A stretch of DNA of 64,000 bases from Branchinecta lynchi (GCA_023053575.1 JAKZAP010000020.1:15371998-15435997); one strand, 5' to 3'; counted from the stretch's first letter, positions 32,785 to 45,529 are shown. Numbers and translations are program-made. Notes: a model not told the origin generated them from the letters alone.

Positions 32785-35700
32785 ATCAGCATGTTTAGAA
32801 CCGAGAAGAATATTCGGTATCGGTGCCGGAAAGGGTATACGGCACGTGTCGAGGAGCGGGTAATCCCTCCTAAGTGGCGCCATCGGTGAAAACTTCGGTG
32901 ACAAGGACTCGAGGAATAAAAGGTGACATAATCAGATTTCGGATTAATGCTTTCTGGAAAAGAGGAGGTAAGTCGTTTTACTTCTGGAAAGGGTTATGGG
33001 CTCGAAAAAGAATATAATTTCATTTAATTTTGTCAGGTAAAACAAAAAATATTGATTGGGAAAACCTTAAAGTATTCTTCTGCGACACCTTTTGTTACGT
33101 GTGTGATAATGGACGAGTAACTCCTCGCAGCGCCGGGAGCGATGCTAATCCCGGGCGATGAAAGAAGGAAGAAAAAATGAATTCGAAATTCATTCCATTG
33201 TGAACGCTCGACCAGAACAGTCAGTGAACGTTATATGATAATCGTGTATTGGTGACCTAATAAGGTTAAACGGTACCATTTGAGCTTGTTGTTAATACTT
33301 TTGCCAGCAAAACTTAATTTGTTTGAGACTATTGAATCAGTCCCTGACATCTACAAGTTCTAGTAGATCCATTTTCTTTTCCATTATTCTTTGAAACTCT
33401 TCTGGACTTCTCGAAGATTAGAAACCTAAACCTGTCTCGGCTTTTCAGTCTCGCGCAGCCCCCTTAGTTTTCATGGCACACAGGTAGAAACTTGCAAACC
33501 CGGTATTTCTAACCAATCAACTCTCAGAAGCTACAGGCTTCCGATCCAATTCACGTAGATAAGCGCCAAACAAAGAGAATGAAAGAATCCGCGGGGGGGG
33601 ATAAGAGATAAGCTAAGATTTATTTACACAAAGGCCATGGCAAATACATGAAAAATAAGCACAAAAAAAATAAAATAATACCTTCTATAAGCACCTATCC
33701 CTATGGGCTAGGGCTACCCTGAGGAACCTCGCCAACTGTTTAATACTCATAAAACAACTATTTCCCATGATTCTTCATCCACCCCTCTTTCATTTACTCC
33801 AAAAAATTTTAACCGAAGTTCATTCAATTTTCACATATTATTCAAGAAGTTCGGAATTGCGGGAATGGATGGAAAGGTTAGGTTAATATAGGTACGATGG
33901 GTCCTTTAAATTTGATTTACTTTGTTTTGAGTGGAGGGGGTCGTGAACGAGTATTCGAAGTGTTAATGATACTTTGTTGTTCGTGTTTAAGGTAGACAAA
34001 CAACAAAGATCCTGATATTACTCATCTAAAGATCTCTTACACACAGTGTTTGCGTCCTATATAGGTAATGTTGTGGCGAGAAATTTTAATATTGTTCTCA
34101 ATCGCTTCGGATACCCCTTTCGTACTTTTTGTTACCAATTCTACTGCAGTGTACTGTGCACAAATTTTACTTCGGGTGCAATCAATGTGGTACGAGTGAC
34201 TTACAATAATTGTTTCGTAAATAGAACGAAACACATCGCCACATAGGCTGGTGTGGCGATGCAGCGCGCCCGGTATGTTTGCCTCTCGTAATTTTATGTC
34301 GTTTTACGAGATCAAGCGAAAATCTGTTTATTCAATGAAATGTCAGCTATTAAGATTCGAAAACAGCCCTTAGTCCGGGACACTAGAACGTATTTCGCTC
34401 ATGTCTGAGTTGAGGTGATCAGAAAAACACAGTCAGTTTGACGATAGTTTCCGACTATATCGACCATAATGAATCTGAATATGGGTGGTGGCAAACAACA
34501 TCCTTTCTAGGTCTATAAAATATGTCCAGACTGTTTATTTTTTTTCGAAGGTTGTAGGCTACTAGCCTAATTTAGTTGCAGGACATCTCATTTCATTCCT
34601 AAGAAAGCCGTCTCTCAGAATAAGTTTTGTTTTTTCCGATACCTCGTATAGTCCGGATCTGTAGGCTAGTATCTATTAATTTTCTCTGAAAATCTCGAAA
34701 TTCAAAGGTTTATTTTCAGGTTCGGCATATATTCGAAACTTAAAGTATTTTTAGGATCAATTACACTTTACCAGAATTTTCCTTGGATACTGAGATTGAC
34801 ATTGCTTTAAAGTTCCAAGCTCCAACCGTTTTTTGATTTTTTGAAAAATTATAGGCCAAAAATGTATGAGAAAATATGTCTTTGCAAAATGGTGATATGA
34901 CACGATATTCTATACTAAAATTTAGCATAGACTTCAAATATACACTTCATTTTTCAACTAAATATTAACTACGGCTGTTATAGGCTTATAACTTATTTAC
35001 AGGCCTAATTTTTTTTTTTTTAATGGTACTGCAAGACGTGTTTCTATGCCCAATTCGACCCCAAGTCCAACGATAGTGTCGGTTTGGCAATCGTGTTGTC
35101 ATAGGCTATCTAATTTGCTATAAGCTCTCATTTTATTGGATTTATTTTAATTTCATGCACTTAGGCTACTGTGACCAAAATCAACAATGAGTTAGCCGGA
35201 GTAGGAACAGCCAACAGGAGGGATATCCAACCTCAGACAAGATTTCAAATTTCCAGAGAAGGTCTTTCCTTCAGAATTATCTATCTGGCTTATAAAGGAA
35301 CCAATAAATATGACAAACATACTAGATTGAAGCTAATTCAACGATTTACAAATTGGATAAATAAAATTGCTTCAATATTTTTAGTTAAACACATTTTTCT
35401 TTTCAAACAAGAACACTTCATTCTACCCTTACCTCGATTGACTTACAAATGATGAAAAAGGTAGAGTTAACAAAGTCAACAGCCAGAAAATCCCTTTTCA
35501 AAGCAGCTTCAAAACAAAGAAAAGGCACAGAATTTGAATATTTTTGGTCACATGACTGTTGGGAAAAGTCATATTTTGCCTATTGACTGTCAGGACAGCA
35601 TGTACATTTCGTTTTAACATTTTCGCGGCAACCGAGGTAGTGTAAAAACAAGGTCATCGTGAAAGAGCATTTCTAGTAAGAGTTTGCTTAAAGTATATGG

Positions 35701-36100
35701 CAATATGTGAATCGACACTGGAGGGCTATCTACTGTGATAGCCAAACAAACATCTTTTTGCTTAACCATTCGTAGAATCCCATTACGGCATGGGACGAGG
35801 AAAAATCAGATCCGCAGACTTGTTCCATAGCTGTCGCAGTCTACCAAAATCCCAAGATATTGCTTAGCATAATTCTGCAGCCAAACTCATTAGCCGAAGT
35901 ATTACCGACACATACCAAAGTCACTCCATGCCAAGTTTATATTTCCCGAGGAGGCCCTCTAATCAAATCATCTCCTTTGTGAAATTTTATTAGGCCTGTT
36001 TCCAAAACCAAAGGAATTATCGGAATTAATCCCGTCTCTATAGTAGCTGAGCATCGCAAGGCTTGGATTGGCAGGGTAAAGACGTTCGGCCTTAGCCCTC
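32785..36100. other. Low-repeat DNA without a recognised gene
   Basis: This is the longest stretch free of obvious repeats. Open frames (for example 35171-35452, 93 codons, Lys/Ile-rich) carry no domain I recognise. A hairpin CATCGCCACA-TAGGCTGG-TGTGGCGATG lies at about 34234-34262. A G run lies at 33593. Exons of an unrecognised gene could be hidden here. Confidence 0.4.
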
Positions 36101-36112
36101 TGCGCCACCAAC

Positions 36113-37408
36113 CAGTGTTGCCAGATGCTTGACACAAGATCGCGCAGCAAGAGAAGCAAAAATTGAAGGCGCATTTTCGCTCAAAAATTTTTTTGAAACA
36201 TTTTCGTCCATGTTGTCGACCAGTCGGTTAAAAAATTGAGTTGGCGGAAAGCACTGCAATTCTTCTTGAAAATAGTAGATTTTCATGAAACGGTAGAATT
36301 TATTTTAATATAAAAACTAAAAGACATTCCTGAAATTTTGATTTGGTGTAAGCAGAGTGTAAGTTATGATTAATCAGATAATCAGCTTTTGTGAACAACA
36401 AAATAGGAAGGATAACGAAAAAAAAAATCTCAAGACAATTCAAAGAATCGATTTTTTCTCAAACGATTTAAAAGAAAGATTTTCCTCAAAATCAAAAAAG
36501 ATTTTTTCTATAAAAAAAACACGTTCCAGATATGCATGAACTTGACAAGCCCAACTGCTTACAAGGGAATACACTCTCGGATCCCAATATCGTGCGCGCT
36601 GGCCAGGACCGTCACAGGTACATTTTCGTTGGGGGGGGGGGGGGGGGCGGGAGGTGCAGAGCCAAAATTTTTACCAGAGCAAAAATTTTTCCCGGATATG
36701 TCAATAATTTTACCGAAAGACAATACGCCAACTATTAGGAGCCGCTTTGGCGAACGCTGCGAAGATCACTTGGAGAATAAATTGCCGGGCACGTTTCGAA
36801 ATCCTTTTTTTCTATGGGCTAAAATTTAACTGCTTCTCTTACATGTCCTATCATTTATCCTCGCATTTATCATGGATTAAATACCAAGAACCTAAGAAGC
36901 TCCAGAAACTGCACGGTGTGACGTCCCGGCAGCAGCGGCTAATGTACTCTAGTCAATACTGCGGCACTGCCCATGATCACGTAAAGTGAGCGCCGCAAGC
37001 GAGATTTTTTTAAGAGTAAGCTTTTCCTGCCAAATTTAACTATTTCCATCCACAATCTAGATTTTAACGTTTCGAAATCCTAATCCTAAAACTGGCTTAA
37101 AATCCCAGTCAAATGACGCGCCCTCCCACAAAATAGAGATATTACGAAAAGCGCCGCAGGCGGAATTTTCGAAACATATATAATCAGATCTTTTTTTTGG
37201 AATCCAAAATATGGGATCCAACTGTTCCTTCCAAATCCTAATCTGGTTTTCATTTTCTAAGGAATGTGAAGAGCAAAATGCGCCCAATTTGCGCCGAAAT
37301 TTAGGGAAATACACAAATCTGACGCAATGCGCACACTTGAACAATTCAAAGCGCAGCCGCCTCTAAAAGCCCCCAAATGGCGCAAATGCGCACCATCTGG
37401 CAACACTG
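36113..37408. mobile_element. Possible hAT-type element, ends CAGTGTTGCCAGATG
   Basis: The 15-bp inverted ends CAGTGTTGCCAGATG and CATCTGGCAACACTG are perfect. Flanks CCACCAAC and CACCAAAC are similar but not identical, so the TSD is uncertain. The interior (36630-37210) is related to the hAT at 51123 (GCGCCGCA-GCG, CTAAAACTGGCTTAAAA, CAAATGACGCGCCC). The left interior shares CAGTCGGTTAAAA and GCGGAAAGCAC with 31140. A G run lies at 36630. Confidence 0.55.
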
Positions 37409-37489
37409 CACCAAACTAGCTATTATACAAGCTAACGGATATCAAAGGAGATCGGCAGATCGCAAGTACCATAGAAAGCAGCTCAGTAT

Positions 37490-38580
37490 GTAAGCGCCAT
37501 CTACTCATACGAGAGAAAATGGTAGTAACTCGGAAGCCCACTAGAGTACGGACGTGCTGTCTCTTTCCACAACCAAAACAAACAAGGCAGGTTGCTTTTA
37601 GAACATTGCTTTTACTTGAGGCATTATGCAAATTTGTTTGCTCTTCAGGCCTTACCGCAAGACCGTAATTTAAAGGTTTTGACGAATGTCTTATTAACTT
37701 TAAAGTAGGAGACTATATCGTTGGACGTCTATATTTGAAAGTTTATATTTGGCGGCGTTTAGAGCGAAAGCCGAGCGCATTGACACCCGAAAAGACAAGA
37801 CATGACAGAACGGAGATCAGATACCAGGAAGACTCAGAGAACCAGAAGGTTATACTTATGACGAGTTGTAAAAGAACATATAAAAAAACTGCTCGGGAAA
37901 ATCTCGTCTAACAAGGAGGCCAGTAACAGAAGCCCCAATCTCAAAGCAGAAATACTCGGTCGCCATCTGGTCTCCAAAATGAAAAAGGATCCTGGGAAGT
38001 CCCGCCAGATGTCAAGCCTGCTTGCTCTTCTTACAACCAGACCAAGCAGCGTTTTAGAATTGAAGCAAGGTCCCAACGTAGTAATAGAACTAGACGGAAA
38101 ACGAATTTTCATTTGTTTGATACAAATCAAAAGGATTGTCCAGGACAAGTCCCGATATCGACAAGGAGCTCACGACTGAAGCACCGATCCTAAATTAGCT
38201 CACCCCTTACCGGCCATCTGCTATTTCAAAGTGTGAATGGGAGACTCTGAAATCCCACTAGATGCCAGGCTGCCGACTGTTTTTAGAACGAAAGCCAAGC
38301 AGTCTTGATCTTGGATCGAAATCCAGATCCTAACCCAATGAGGTCTTCCTAATTTGTCTAAATTCATGAAAACATAAAAATATCCAAAATACATTTTAGC
38401 CTCAACAGGAGCTGGAGCAAGCACCAATCAGAAAGCACCTCAGCACATCAACGCCATCTTCTTCGCTCTTTCACGAGAGTAAAAAGAAAAGTACCACTAG
38501 ATGCCGGGCGTGATGACTTTTCTTAGAACGAAAACAGGGAAGTGCTGCTGGCGCAGCGAGAGAACCATAATTTCTGATAG
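37490..38580. repeat. Decayed tandem repeat, about 240-bp units
   Basis: (G)GCCATCT recurs at about 37494, 37963, 38213 and 38452. Similar downstream blocks follow, such as CCACTAGATGCC and TTTTTAGAACGAAAGCC/TTCTTAGAACGAAAACA. Overlapping 104- and 66-codon frames on the two strands lie across it and look incidental. Confidence 0.5.
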
Positions 38581-38753
38581 TTAGATTCAGATTATCCCAC
38601 ATTCTCAGGATACTATATGACCACAGTTCACACACAAATTCTGACTAGTTGGATTCTTTCAACGAACTTGTTTTTCTATTCCGAATAACTTTTCCAAGGG
38701 AGCGTAGGCCCGGCTGCCAGGCCTTGGCCTAACTATGTCCTCGTGACCAGGAG

Positions 38754-38935
38754 CGCGTTCCACCCTACTTACCGTCGTGCAACGGGCCGATCCGACCAAT
38801 CACGTCTCACATATTCGTAGTTACCACGCTTACGACGCTCCCGAGCGTGGTAAGCAAATAGTTACTTAGTTACTATTCGAGAAGGTAGTAACGGCCAGCG
38901 TAGTAACTTTTCGCGAGGTTGGAACGAAAATAGTA
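38754..38935. mobile_element. Fragment of the GAGCGTGTTCCACC fold-back MITE
   Basis: GGAGCGCGTTCCACCCTACTTACC, CCACGCTTACGACGCTCCCGAGCGTGG and TAGTAACGGCCAGCG match 16312-16613 in part. Confidence 0.65.
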
Positions 38936-38984
38936 ACCATGAGATGACTTGTCTAAGGCATAGCCTACACGCTGGGTCAAAGGG

Positions 38985-39130
38985 TTGTCGGCGAAATGAC
39001 CCCAATCGAAACGTCCCCGGCTGCGTCCCCCATGGAAAAACGTGCCCATGACAAAATGACCCCACGGCGAAACGTCCCCCCCCCAAAACGCCCCCATGTA
39101 AAACGTCTTCATTGCGAAACGTCCCCGGCT
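38985..39130. repeat. 16-bp-class minisatellite (GAAACGTCCCC)
   Basis: About eight degenerate units of ATGGCGAAACGTCCCC type are seen. The reverse-complement minisatellite lies at 40654-40768, so the two arrays face each other across 1.5 kb. Confidence 0.7.
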
Positions 39131-39186
39131 AAATAGAATCATTGTATTTTTTGGCCAAGGCAAAATAATATTGGGCTGAGGAACTT

Positions 39187-39597
39187 GTGTTATCTATGGG
39201 TATGAGAGGGGATCGTTTACATCTTGAGAAAAGCAGAAAATATTTGGGTAAAGTTAGGGTTAAAACTGGTCCCTACTCTTGCCCTATGTGTGGATGCGAG
39301 AAAGAAAGTATGAGCCATTTTGTGGAAGAGTGTGAGGAACTAAATGGGTTGAGACAAGAGTTGTTTGGAGTGAAAGCGTTTGAGAGTGAGTGGATAATTC
39401 AGAGAATGAAAGAGAAGAGTTTTGAGACTATTCAGCTGGTTGGAAGGTTCCTCCAGATAGGACTACCACACAAGGAAAATTGTATATCCCTGTTGTTTTT
39501 AATACTGGTCGGTGTTCAGGTTCGCTATGTATTCTTTCCTTTGTTGTTTCTGGTGCGATGGTCTTTGTTGGAACTTTATGCCTTCTATGTATGACAA
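39187..39597 (+). pseudogene. C-terminal fragment of a non-LTR retrotransposon reverse transcriptase
   Basis: The 135-codon open frame contains YSCPMCGCEKESMSHFVEEC, the Cys-x2-Cys...His-x4-Cys motif found at the C-terminus of many non-LTR reverse transcriptases. It is followed by a VGRFLQIG segment also typical of that end. The polymerase domain with its YADD-type motif is missing. The 5' side is a minisatellite, and the element's 3' tail follows to 40002. This is a 5'-truncated, dead retroelement copy. The last 30 or so residues (hydrophobic) may be read-through into the 3' UTR. Confidence 0.7.
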
Positions 39598-40002
39598 TAG
39601 TTTGTTTTGGCATTTAGAGATTTACATCAGACCCGGCATCCTTTCAAAGCGGGTCCACAGCATGGGGATAAGAGATTAAAATAGCCTAGCTGTCTAGGTC
39701 TATAAATATTATCCCGAGTTATACAAGATTCACTAAACACTTGCGACTGCTTCCAAATTAGCTGCAGGTTGTTACCAACTCTAAAAGCCGAAAGCCCAAT
39801 GATACCATACCATATTTTACTGAGAAGATTAACAAAAAACAAGTGAATTCTAAGTTATTTATTTTCTTTTATGTAATAATTGTAAATATTCAAGTATTTT
39901 ACTCAAGTATTCAAGTATTTAAATGTAATGGTCGACGTATTTAGTGCCATGTCGGCGCTACGAGTTGGATCAATAAAAATATCTATCTATCTATCTATCT
40001 AT
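39598..40002 (+). mobile_element. 3' UTR and ATCT tail of the non-LTR element
   Basis: The stretch ends GACGTATTTAGTGCCATGTC, GGCGCTACGAGTTGGATCAATAAAAATATC and then ATCT repeats. The same terminal 70 bp recur at 48925-48990 (GTAATGATGGACGTATTTAGTG). A shared 3' end with a microsatellite is the hallmark of target-primed insertion. Confidence 0.7.
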
Positions 40003-40459
40003 TCGAGTCCGCCTATGTATTGGTTTCATGAAGATAAGCAAAATGGGACTTGTTTAGAACGGACGGGACTCGGCCGGCTTATGAATTATTACAGATTCTG
40101 TGGTAGGATTCTTGAACCACAGGTAAAATAGGCATATCTGCACTTGATTCTCCGGTGATAAGGATGCTTCGCACACATCGTCCAGAATTATATCGATCGA
40201 CCGCCCAGAAATATAACGACCGGCCGCTTAGGTACGTGGCCACGTAAGCAAATTAGTCCTGTTTCGTTCTTTCTCTTTAGTTAGGTTCCGAAACGGACGT
40301 AATGGGACAGGTATGATGTGATACGATTCTTGAAGTACGAGTGAAGTAGCATCGGGGTACTAATTTAATGAGGGCGCTCAGATAGGATGCTTCGCACACT
40401 AGGGTTCGAAACGCTACCCTTGAAAGGCACTTGCCGGCCGGCCACTTTCTGGAACGGTG

Positions 40460-40570
40460 CATACCTGAAGCTCTGACTTTAAATCCGGACCGGATCCGAT
40501 GACACTGGGGGGAGGGGGGGGGGGGAAGCTGGTGGAGGAACCGGAAATCTTGACAAACGCTTAGAACTTT
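40460..40570 (-). repeat. Fragment of repeat family B with G run
   Basis: CCGGACCGGATCCGATGACACTG, a G run and GAACCGGAAATCTTGACAAACGC match the unit core of family B in minus orientation. Confidence 0.6.
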
Positions 40571-40653
40571 TCTGTCTCCAAAAAAAGGTTCCTACTCCTG
40601 TAATCATGCTCCCGAAAACCAAGGCGAAATTCAAAATCTATGCTTGGGGACGC

Positions 40654-40768
40654 GGGGACGTTTTGCCATGGGGACGTTTTGCCATGGGAACGTTTTACCA
40701 CGGGGTTGTTTAGCCATGGGGGTGTTTTTTACGGGAACGTTTTGCCATTGGGACATTTTGTCGGTGAG
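40654..40768. repeat. 16-bp minisatellite (GGGGACGTTTTGCCAT)
   Basis: About seven units: the first two are identical and later ones vary (GGGAACGTTTTACCAC, GGGGTTGTTTAGCCAT). It is the inverse of the array at 38985-39130. Confidence 0.8.
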
Positions 40769-40817
40769 CCGGTTCACAAACAAGGACCGGTAAAAGATCC
40801 AAGTAGGGCACTTATTA

Positions 40818-41185
40818 AACTGTCGGAAGTTTCAGAACAGACAATAGACGGTTGTGCGGTTTCAATAGACAATGCGTAACAGACAGCACTTCGGATGTTG
40901 TCTGTTCTGTTTGAAAATGTTATGCATACCAAGTGTTGCCATCAGGAAGAGCCGAAAAATCGCCAAAAAGCATCTGCCGAATTTTCAGACATCAAGACGA
41001 CAAACAAAAAAGTAAGTAGATGATTTTTTTGCTGTTTTTTTTGCTCTTCCTGGCAATGCTTGTCCATAACATTTCACGTATAACATTTTCCAACACAACA
41101 GATAACATCCCAAGCGTTGTCTGTTACGCAGAGTCTGTTGAAACCGCTCATCCTTCTGTTGTCTGTTACAATACTTCTAACAGTG
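40818..41185. mobile_element. Long-TIR MITE, CACTGTCAGAAG family, copy 2
   Basis: The left end ACTGTCGGAAGTTTCAGAACAG and the right end ATACTTCTAACAGTG-TA mirror each other. The central inverted pair around AAATCGCCAAAAAGCATCTGC matches 23550-23917. Confidence 0.75.
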
Positions 41186-41388
41186 TAGTTGCCACTTCGG
41201 AAGAGAAACCACCAGTAAAAGCCAGGCTTCACCTTCCAGATTCCCAGACGTCCAGGGCCAGGGACGTATCCGAGGGGGGGGGGGGGTAGAGGGTTAATCT
41301 TTAAGTTAACCAAGAAAAAAAACACGCTATTTTAACTATTTCATTTTTAAAATCACCCCCGCAATCTGAACCAAAGCTCATTGAAAAT

Positions 41389-41910
41389 TTGGCTGTAAAA
41401 AAAAATAAAACTCCTTGGAGTAGTTATTACTTATTCCGTAAGGCAAACTCAAGGCCTGCACATGTTAAAGCTTTTATCAAAGCACAATGTCCCAAGTCTT
41501 CACGTCCTCAGGATTTATACCTCTTTCATAAGACCATTACTGGAGTACGCATGCGCAGTGTGACATTTTGGTCTAACTGCAGATCAAAATTCACGTATTG
41601 AAAGAGTCCCAACGCGCTCTCCATATTATCCATAAAGGCCCAAAAGTACCCTACTCCCTTCTTCTAAGCACATACACAATTGATACATTGGAGAAACGGA
41701 GACTGAACCTATGCCTCGAGATCGGTGAAAAAACTTATTTCGCAACCCATCTACAATGAGTTTCTCCCTCCCCCATACAACAATGTAATGGAAAGGCAAG
41801 AGCGAGCAGTCTCTACGAAGGTCCCAATATTCCAACCAGTAGCGGCCAAATACAGCCGTTACCAAAATAGTTTTATACCAAAGCTTGTTGAAATTTTAAA
41901 TAGCCTTTGA
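41389..41910 (+). pseudogene. Broken C-terminal part of a second non-LTR reverse transcriptase
   Basis: Three successive frames each carry recognisable pieces. They are DLYLFHKTI with TFWSNC (41389-41600), then a frame with RALHII and LEKRRLNLCLEI (about 41607-41755), then KYSRYQNSFIPKLVEILNSL (to 41910). In intact non-LTR elements these are successive parts of the region after the reverse transcriptase palm (LYKT, IERVQKRAL, LEERR, RYxNSFIP). At least two frameshifts and a stop separate them, so the copy is dead. A tail with GAGTGAATAAATTACTATTC follows at about 41985. Confidence 0.72.
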
Positions 41911-42128
41911 CCACTTGTACGTGCTTTTAAATGTTTATGTTATGACAATACTCACCAATTTTGGTTTTGTAACCGTGAAAGTGTGAGTGAATAAATTACT
42001 ATTCTATTATACTATTAGATACGGGCCTGTCTAGGGCTTCCGCATATTCAAGCCATCCCTTCCAGATATTCATGACAATGATGACAACTAAATTTGCTGT
42101 TCTTCGAAATTCCTAGATGTCCCCTTAA

Positions 42129-42286
42129 CATTGTAAAAAAAAAATGTGCAGTATTTTCTACTGTGATTAATCTTGTCTCTAAAAAGATAATCTTAGCTCT
42201 AATTCGGATTAACCTTATCTCAGTAGAGATAAGATTAATCCCAGTAGAAATTGCTTAATCCTTACTCGGAGGTACTTTTTACAGTG
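42129..42286. mobile_element. Palindromic MITE, CACTGTAAAAA family, copy 2
   Basis: It runs from CATTGTAAAAAAA to TACTTTTTACAGTG-TA, with a GATAAGATTAATCCCAGTAG palindrome inside. It matches 21094-21251. The left terminal base is changed. Confidence 0.75.
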
Positions 42287-42289
42287 TAT

Positions 42290-43370
42290 ACATTTCAAAT
42301 ATCTCTTCCACCCCAGTCACAACTGTCAATCACTTTCCCTTTGCTTCCCCCGTTTGCATATTTTGTAGTGTCTCTCGAACGGGTTGCCTATCTGGCACCT
42401 TCCAGACATCTGGAATCTGGAATGTCCAATTCCCTGGACTTCCCCCCCCTTTTTTTCCTGGCTTCACCTTCCAGATCCGTATCGACGAAAATGGCTGTCT
42501 GGAATCCGGAAGAATAATCTGGAAAGTGAAGCCGGAAGGTGACAGTGGAAGTATAAGGTTGGAAGGCAAAGCTGGGAGCCTGCTTTCGGCTCTTGACGAC
42601 AGACAATAGGCACGCTCGGCTTCCCTAGTTGTACCCAGGGGCTTCCAACGTGTTTTAGCGCTCCTAGAGTCCAGCACACAGATATCAAAGAGGCGAGTCA
42701 CCGTAAAGAGACGAGACTCACGGCTCGCATATCCAGCTCCATTGACAAAGAAATAGCCAGGTGCCAGCTGCACAGTGGCTTAATCAGTGTTATTTGTTGC
42801 TGTTTTAGCCGTATTAGAAAAACATCTATCGCGTGCTAGTTTGGGCGGAAAGAAACCTTATCTATAGGCGTATTCTCGCCTTTATCCGAGGACTCCTCGA
42901 GGAATCAAAAGGACCGGCGAGAATAGAGGGAGTCACTCCACGCGGACTCCGCGTACAGAAAACAGCGAGAACACGGGGAATGCTTCCAAAACGGATTTGG
43001 TTCGAAAAAAAAATATGCAGTTGACAAAATTAGTCTGGATCCACTTTATTTTTGGTTTTGTTTCTTCTGATTGTTTTCCATTAACTTTACATTGCACCAA
43101 CACCAGCAAAAATTGATTCCCCTCCGAATCTAAAAGGGAATCCTTTTTGATGATGGTGATGATAATCGGAGCATTCCCCGTCCGTGGAGGAATACGTGAA
43201 GTGATTCCCCGGGACAAACAAAAGAGATGTTTGTTTGGAAAAAACATGGAAAGACGGTGATTATTTAAGGGTTGCATCACAGCTCTGAGTAACCGTTGTG
43301 CGAAGCTAAAATGTCAGGGACACAATTAAACTAACAAAATACTGAGTCGCCCATAGCTTTCGAGTGGAAC
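42290..43370. other. No recognised gene
   Basis: Overlapping open frames on the minus strand (42330-42773, 147 codons) and plus strand cover a symmetric, higher-GC segment. An inverted pair is visible around CTGGAATnTGGAATGTCCAATTCC and GGCTTCACCTTCCAGATCCG/TGAAGCCGGAAGGTGACAGTGG. I see no domain and suspect fold-back DNA. Its frames overlap in three phases, which argues against a gene. Confidence 0.35.
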
Positions 43371-43379
43371 TGAAGAAAA

Positions 43380-44560
43380 GACATGTCTCTGATGTTCCAT
43401 TTCACGTCTGGGCCGGATTAGCTTCAGAGAGGTCTCGTTTTTCTCCATCTTATTCAGTTTTGATATCATGGCAAATTTTATTTCCTAAAAATGATTCTAC
43501 AAAATTCCTTTAAAGTATAAAAAACAGCTATCCCAAATTCTCATTAGCAAGTTTAAGAATGGATAATTAACAGTTAGAGATTGGTTGTATTTCATGTTTA
43601 TTTATTTTATTTATGTGTTTTCCTCTAGTGATACTGGTTTTCAGTCACCCTTTCCTCAATTTTGTTGTTGTTTTTGTTTAGGTTGATTTCGCTTCGTGTT
43701 GGCGTTTTCGTGCGGTGATCGTTCTACTCAGCGTTGGGTCGATTTTCTTTTCTTGATTTTCTTTTATGGAAGGGTCTGAACCATTTGATGTTTTTCTTCT
43801 CTCCGGTTCCAACCCTAACATAATTTTAAGTGCAGAATATAGTATTGTTAATGTTATTAGATAAAGTAAGACTAAACCTTGAGCCTTGAAGACAGATGAG
43901 AGGGATGTAGGGGGAAACCGGAAATCTCGTGAAACATTTAGACTAGAGGGATGGCGGAACTTGCTGGGAAGAACAAGCGTCGGCTCTAGATGAATCGTGT
44001 TAACAACAGGAATGGATCTGGACACTTTGGGGGGGGGGGGGTGAAGAGGGGGGTTCCTGGAGTTCAAAGTGACTTATTGGAAATAGTAATTTGCTCGATC
44101 CAATCATCCAGGGGGTGGTGGAGGGAAGGTGAATCTGGAGTATTGAGGCATGCGTAACTTTTGAATGGGTAATCGAATGCCAATGAAATTTAATAATTGA
44201 ACAGAAGGCATGTCTCCGATGTTCTTTTTCGTGTCCAGACCGTATCCAACAACTTGGGGGGGGGGGGGGCGTGTGACCGGCTTAGTCTGGAGAGTTGGAA
44301 CTTGGTGGGAATAAGCAACACCTGCTTTATGAAAATAATTTAGAGAACTGGATTGGATCAGGATACTCTTTTGGGAGCTGGGGTAGGGGTTTGTAATTTC
44401 AGTGATCGCCAGAATAAGATACTTCCAGATGTGCTAGGACGATGAAACTCGTCTGGAAAATTAGAGAATCGACAAGACTGGCTTAGAAATTGTGACTTCC
44501 AAGATCCACCCATTCCTTAAAGTGCTCATCTTACCTATCAGATGGCAAGACATATACTCC
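43380..44560 (-). repeat. Repeat family B copy, minus orientation
   Basis: Units contain AACCGGAAATCTCGTGAAACAT, GGATCTGGACACTTTGGGGG, AATTTAATAATTGAACAGA and CTTCCAGATGTGCTAGGACGATGAAAC. G runs lie at about 44029 and 44256. The same order is seen at 14640-15597. Confidence 0.7.
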
Positions 44561-44707
44561 AGATGACTTACTTTTCCTGCCGACAAAGAATTGAGGTGCA
44601 TATAGCGGAAGACCCGGAAGCGTCACCACGACTGTCCCCAACGAACGCCGTTTATTGGTTTTAATAGGATTTGAGTTCGGGGGACGTTTCTCGTTCTTAA
44701 AATACTA

Positions 44708-45362
44708 CACTGTCAGAAGTTTCATAACAGATTGCGCATAATACTTTCAAGAATAAGACCTTTTCACTTAGAAATAAAGTGTTATGAACAATTAAGTATA
44801 TACTATTCCGTACCTAGATATCCAACGGAATTAAAAAGAAACTGAAAACATTCCACTTAATTAATACGTGTATTAAGGATTCTTGTTGTGTTAACGTTTA
44901 ATTGTTTGTTATTTAAGTGATAGGCTAGGTGGATAATAAGTTGTTATGTTTAGTTATTTATTTATTAGATACAAGTAGTATTAATAAATTGCAGCACAAG
45001 TCCTTAGGACTTTCTTTTTGCTGCAATGGGATATTAGATAGTGTTATTTTATTTTATTTTCAATGTTTTGGTTAAAAATAAAAACCTACCTACCAACAAC
45101 ACCTTCAATAGGTAAAAATACTACACTGTCAGAAGTTACACAACGACAACAGAAGGATGCGCGGTTTCAATAGATAACTTTGTGATGTTATATGTTATGT
45201 TTCTTTCATTCCCGTTAGTTTTTTTTTACCAATTGAAGGTGTTGTTGGAGATCTAGGCACGAAATAGTGTAAACTTAATTGGTCATAGCACTTTATTTCT
45301 AAGTGAAAAGGTGTTATTCTTGAAAGTGTTATACGCTATCTGTTATGAAACTTCTGACAGTG
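44708..45362. mobile_element. CACTGTCAGAAG MITE, composite copy with TA targets
   Basis: TA precedes CACTGTCAGAAGTTTCATAAC at 44708, and GAAACTTCTGACAGTG is followed by TA at 45363. A second internal left end (TA-CACTGTCAGAAGTTAC) at 45124 shows nesting or a tandem insertion. The interior has mirrored TTCAAGAATAAGACCTTTTCAC and GTGAAAAGGTGTTATTCTTGAA. Confidence 0.75.
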
Positions 45363-45529
45363 TAGTTCCTCAAATAACGGAATAAGTATCGGGTCTTCAA
45401 TCCTCTTCCATTCCTATTTATTTTATTTTTTTTGTAAACTCGCTGTTCCTAATGCTCTCAAATATGGCAAGCGGTCTGATTTTCACTGTGAAAGTCTTGT
45501 ATCTCAGATGCCCTATTTGAAGTGCGGAC

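Noticed and set aside
32874..32900. Retroviral-type primer binding site (TGGCGCC)
   Set aside because: The LTR boundary is not defined and no gag or pol follows, so I did not list it as a feature.
42330..42773. 147-residue minus-strand frame
   Set aside because: It overlaps two other minus-strand frames and one plus-strand frame in a symmetric segment. No domain, signal peptide or splice sites.
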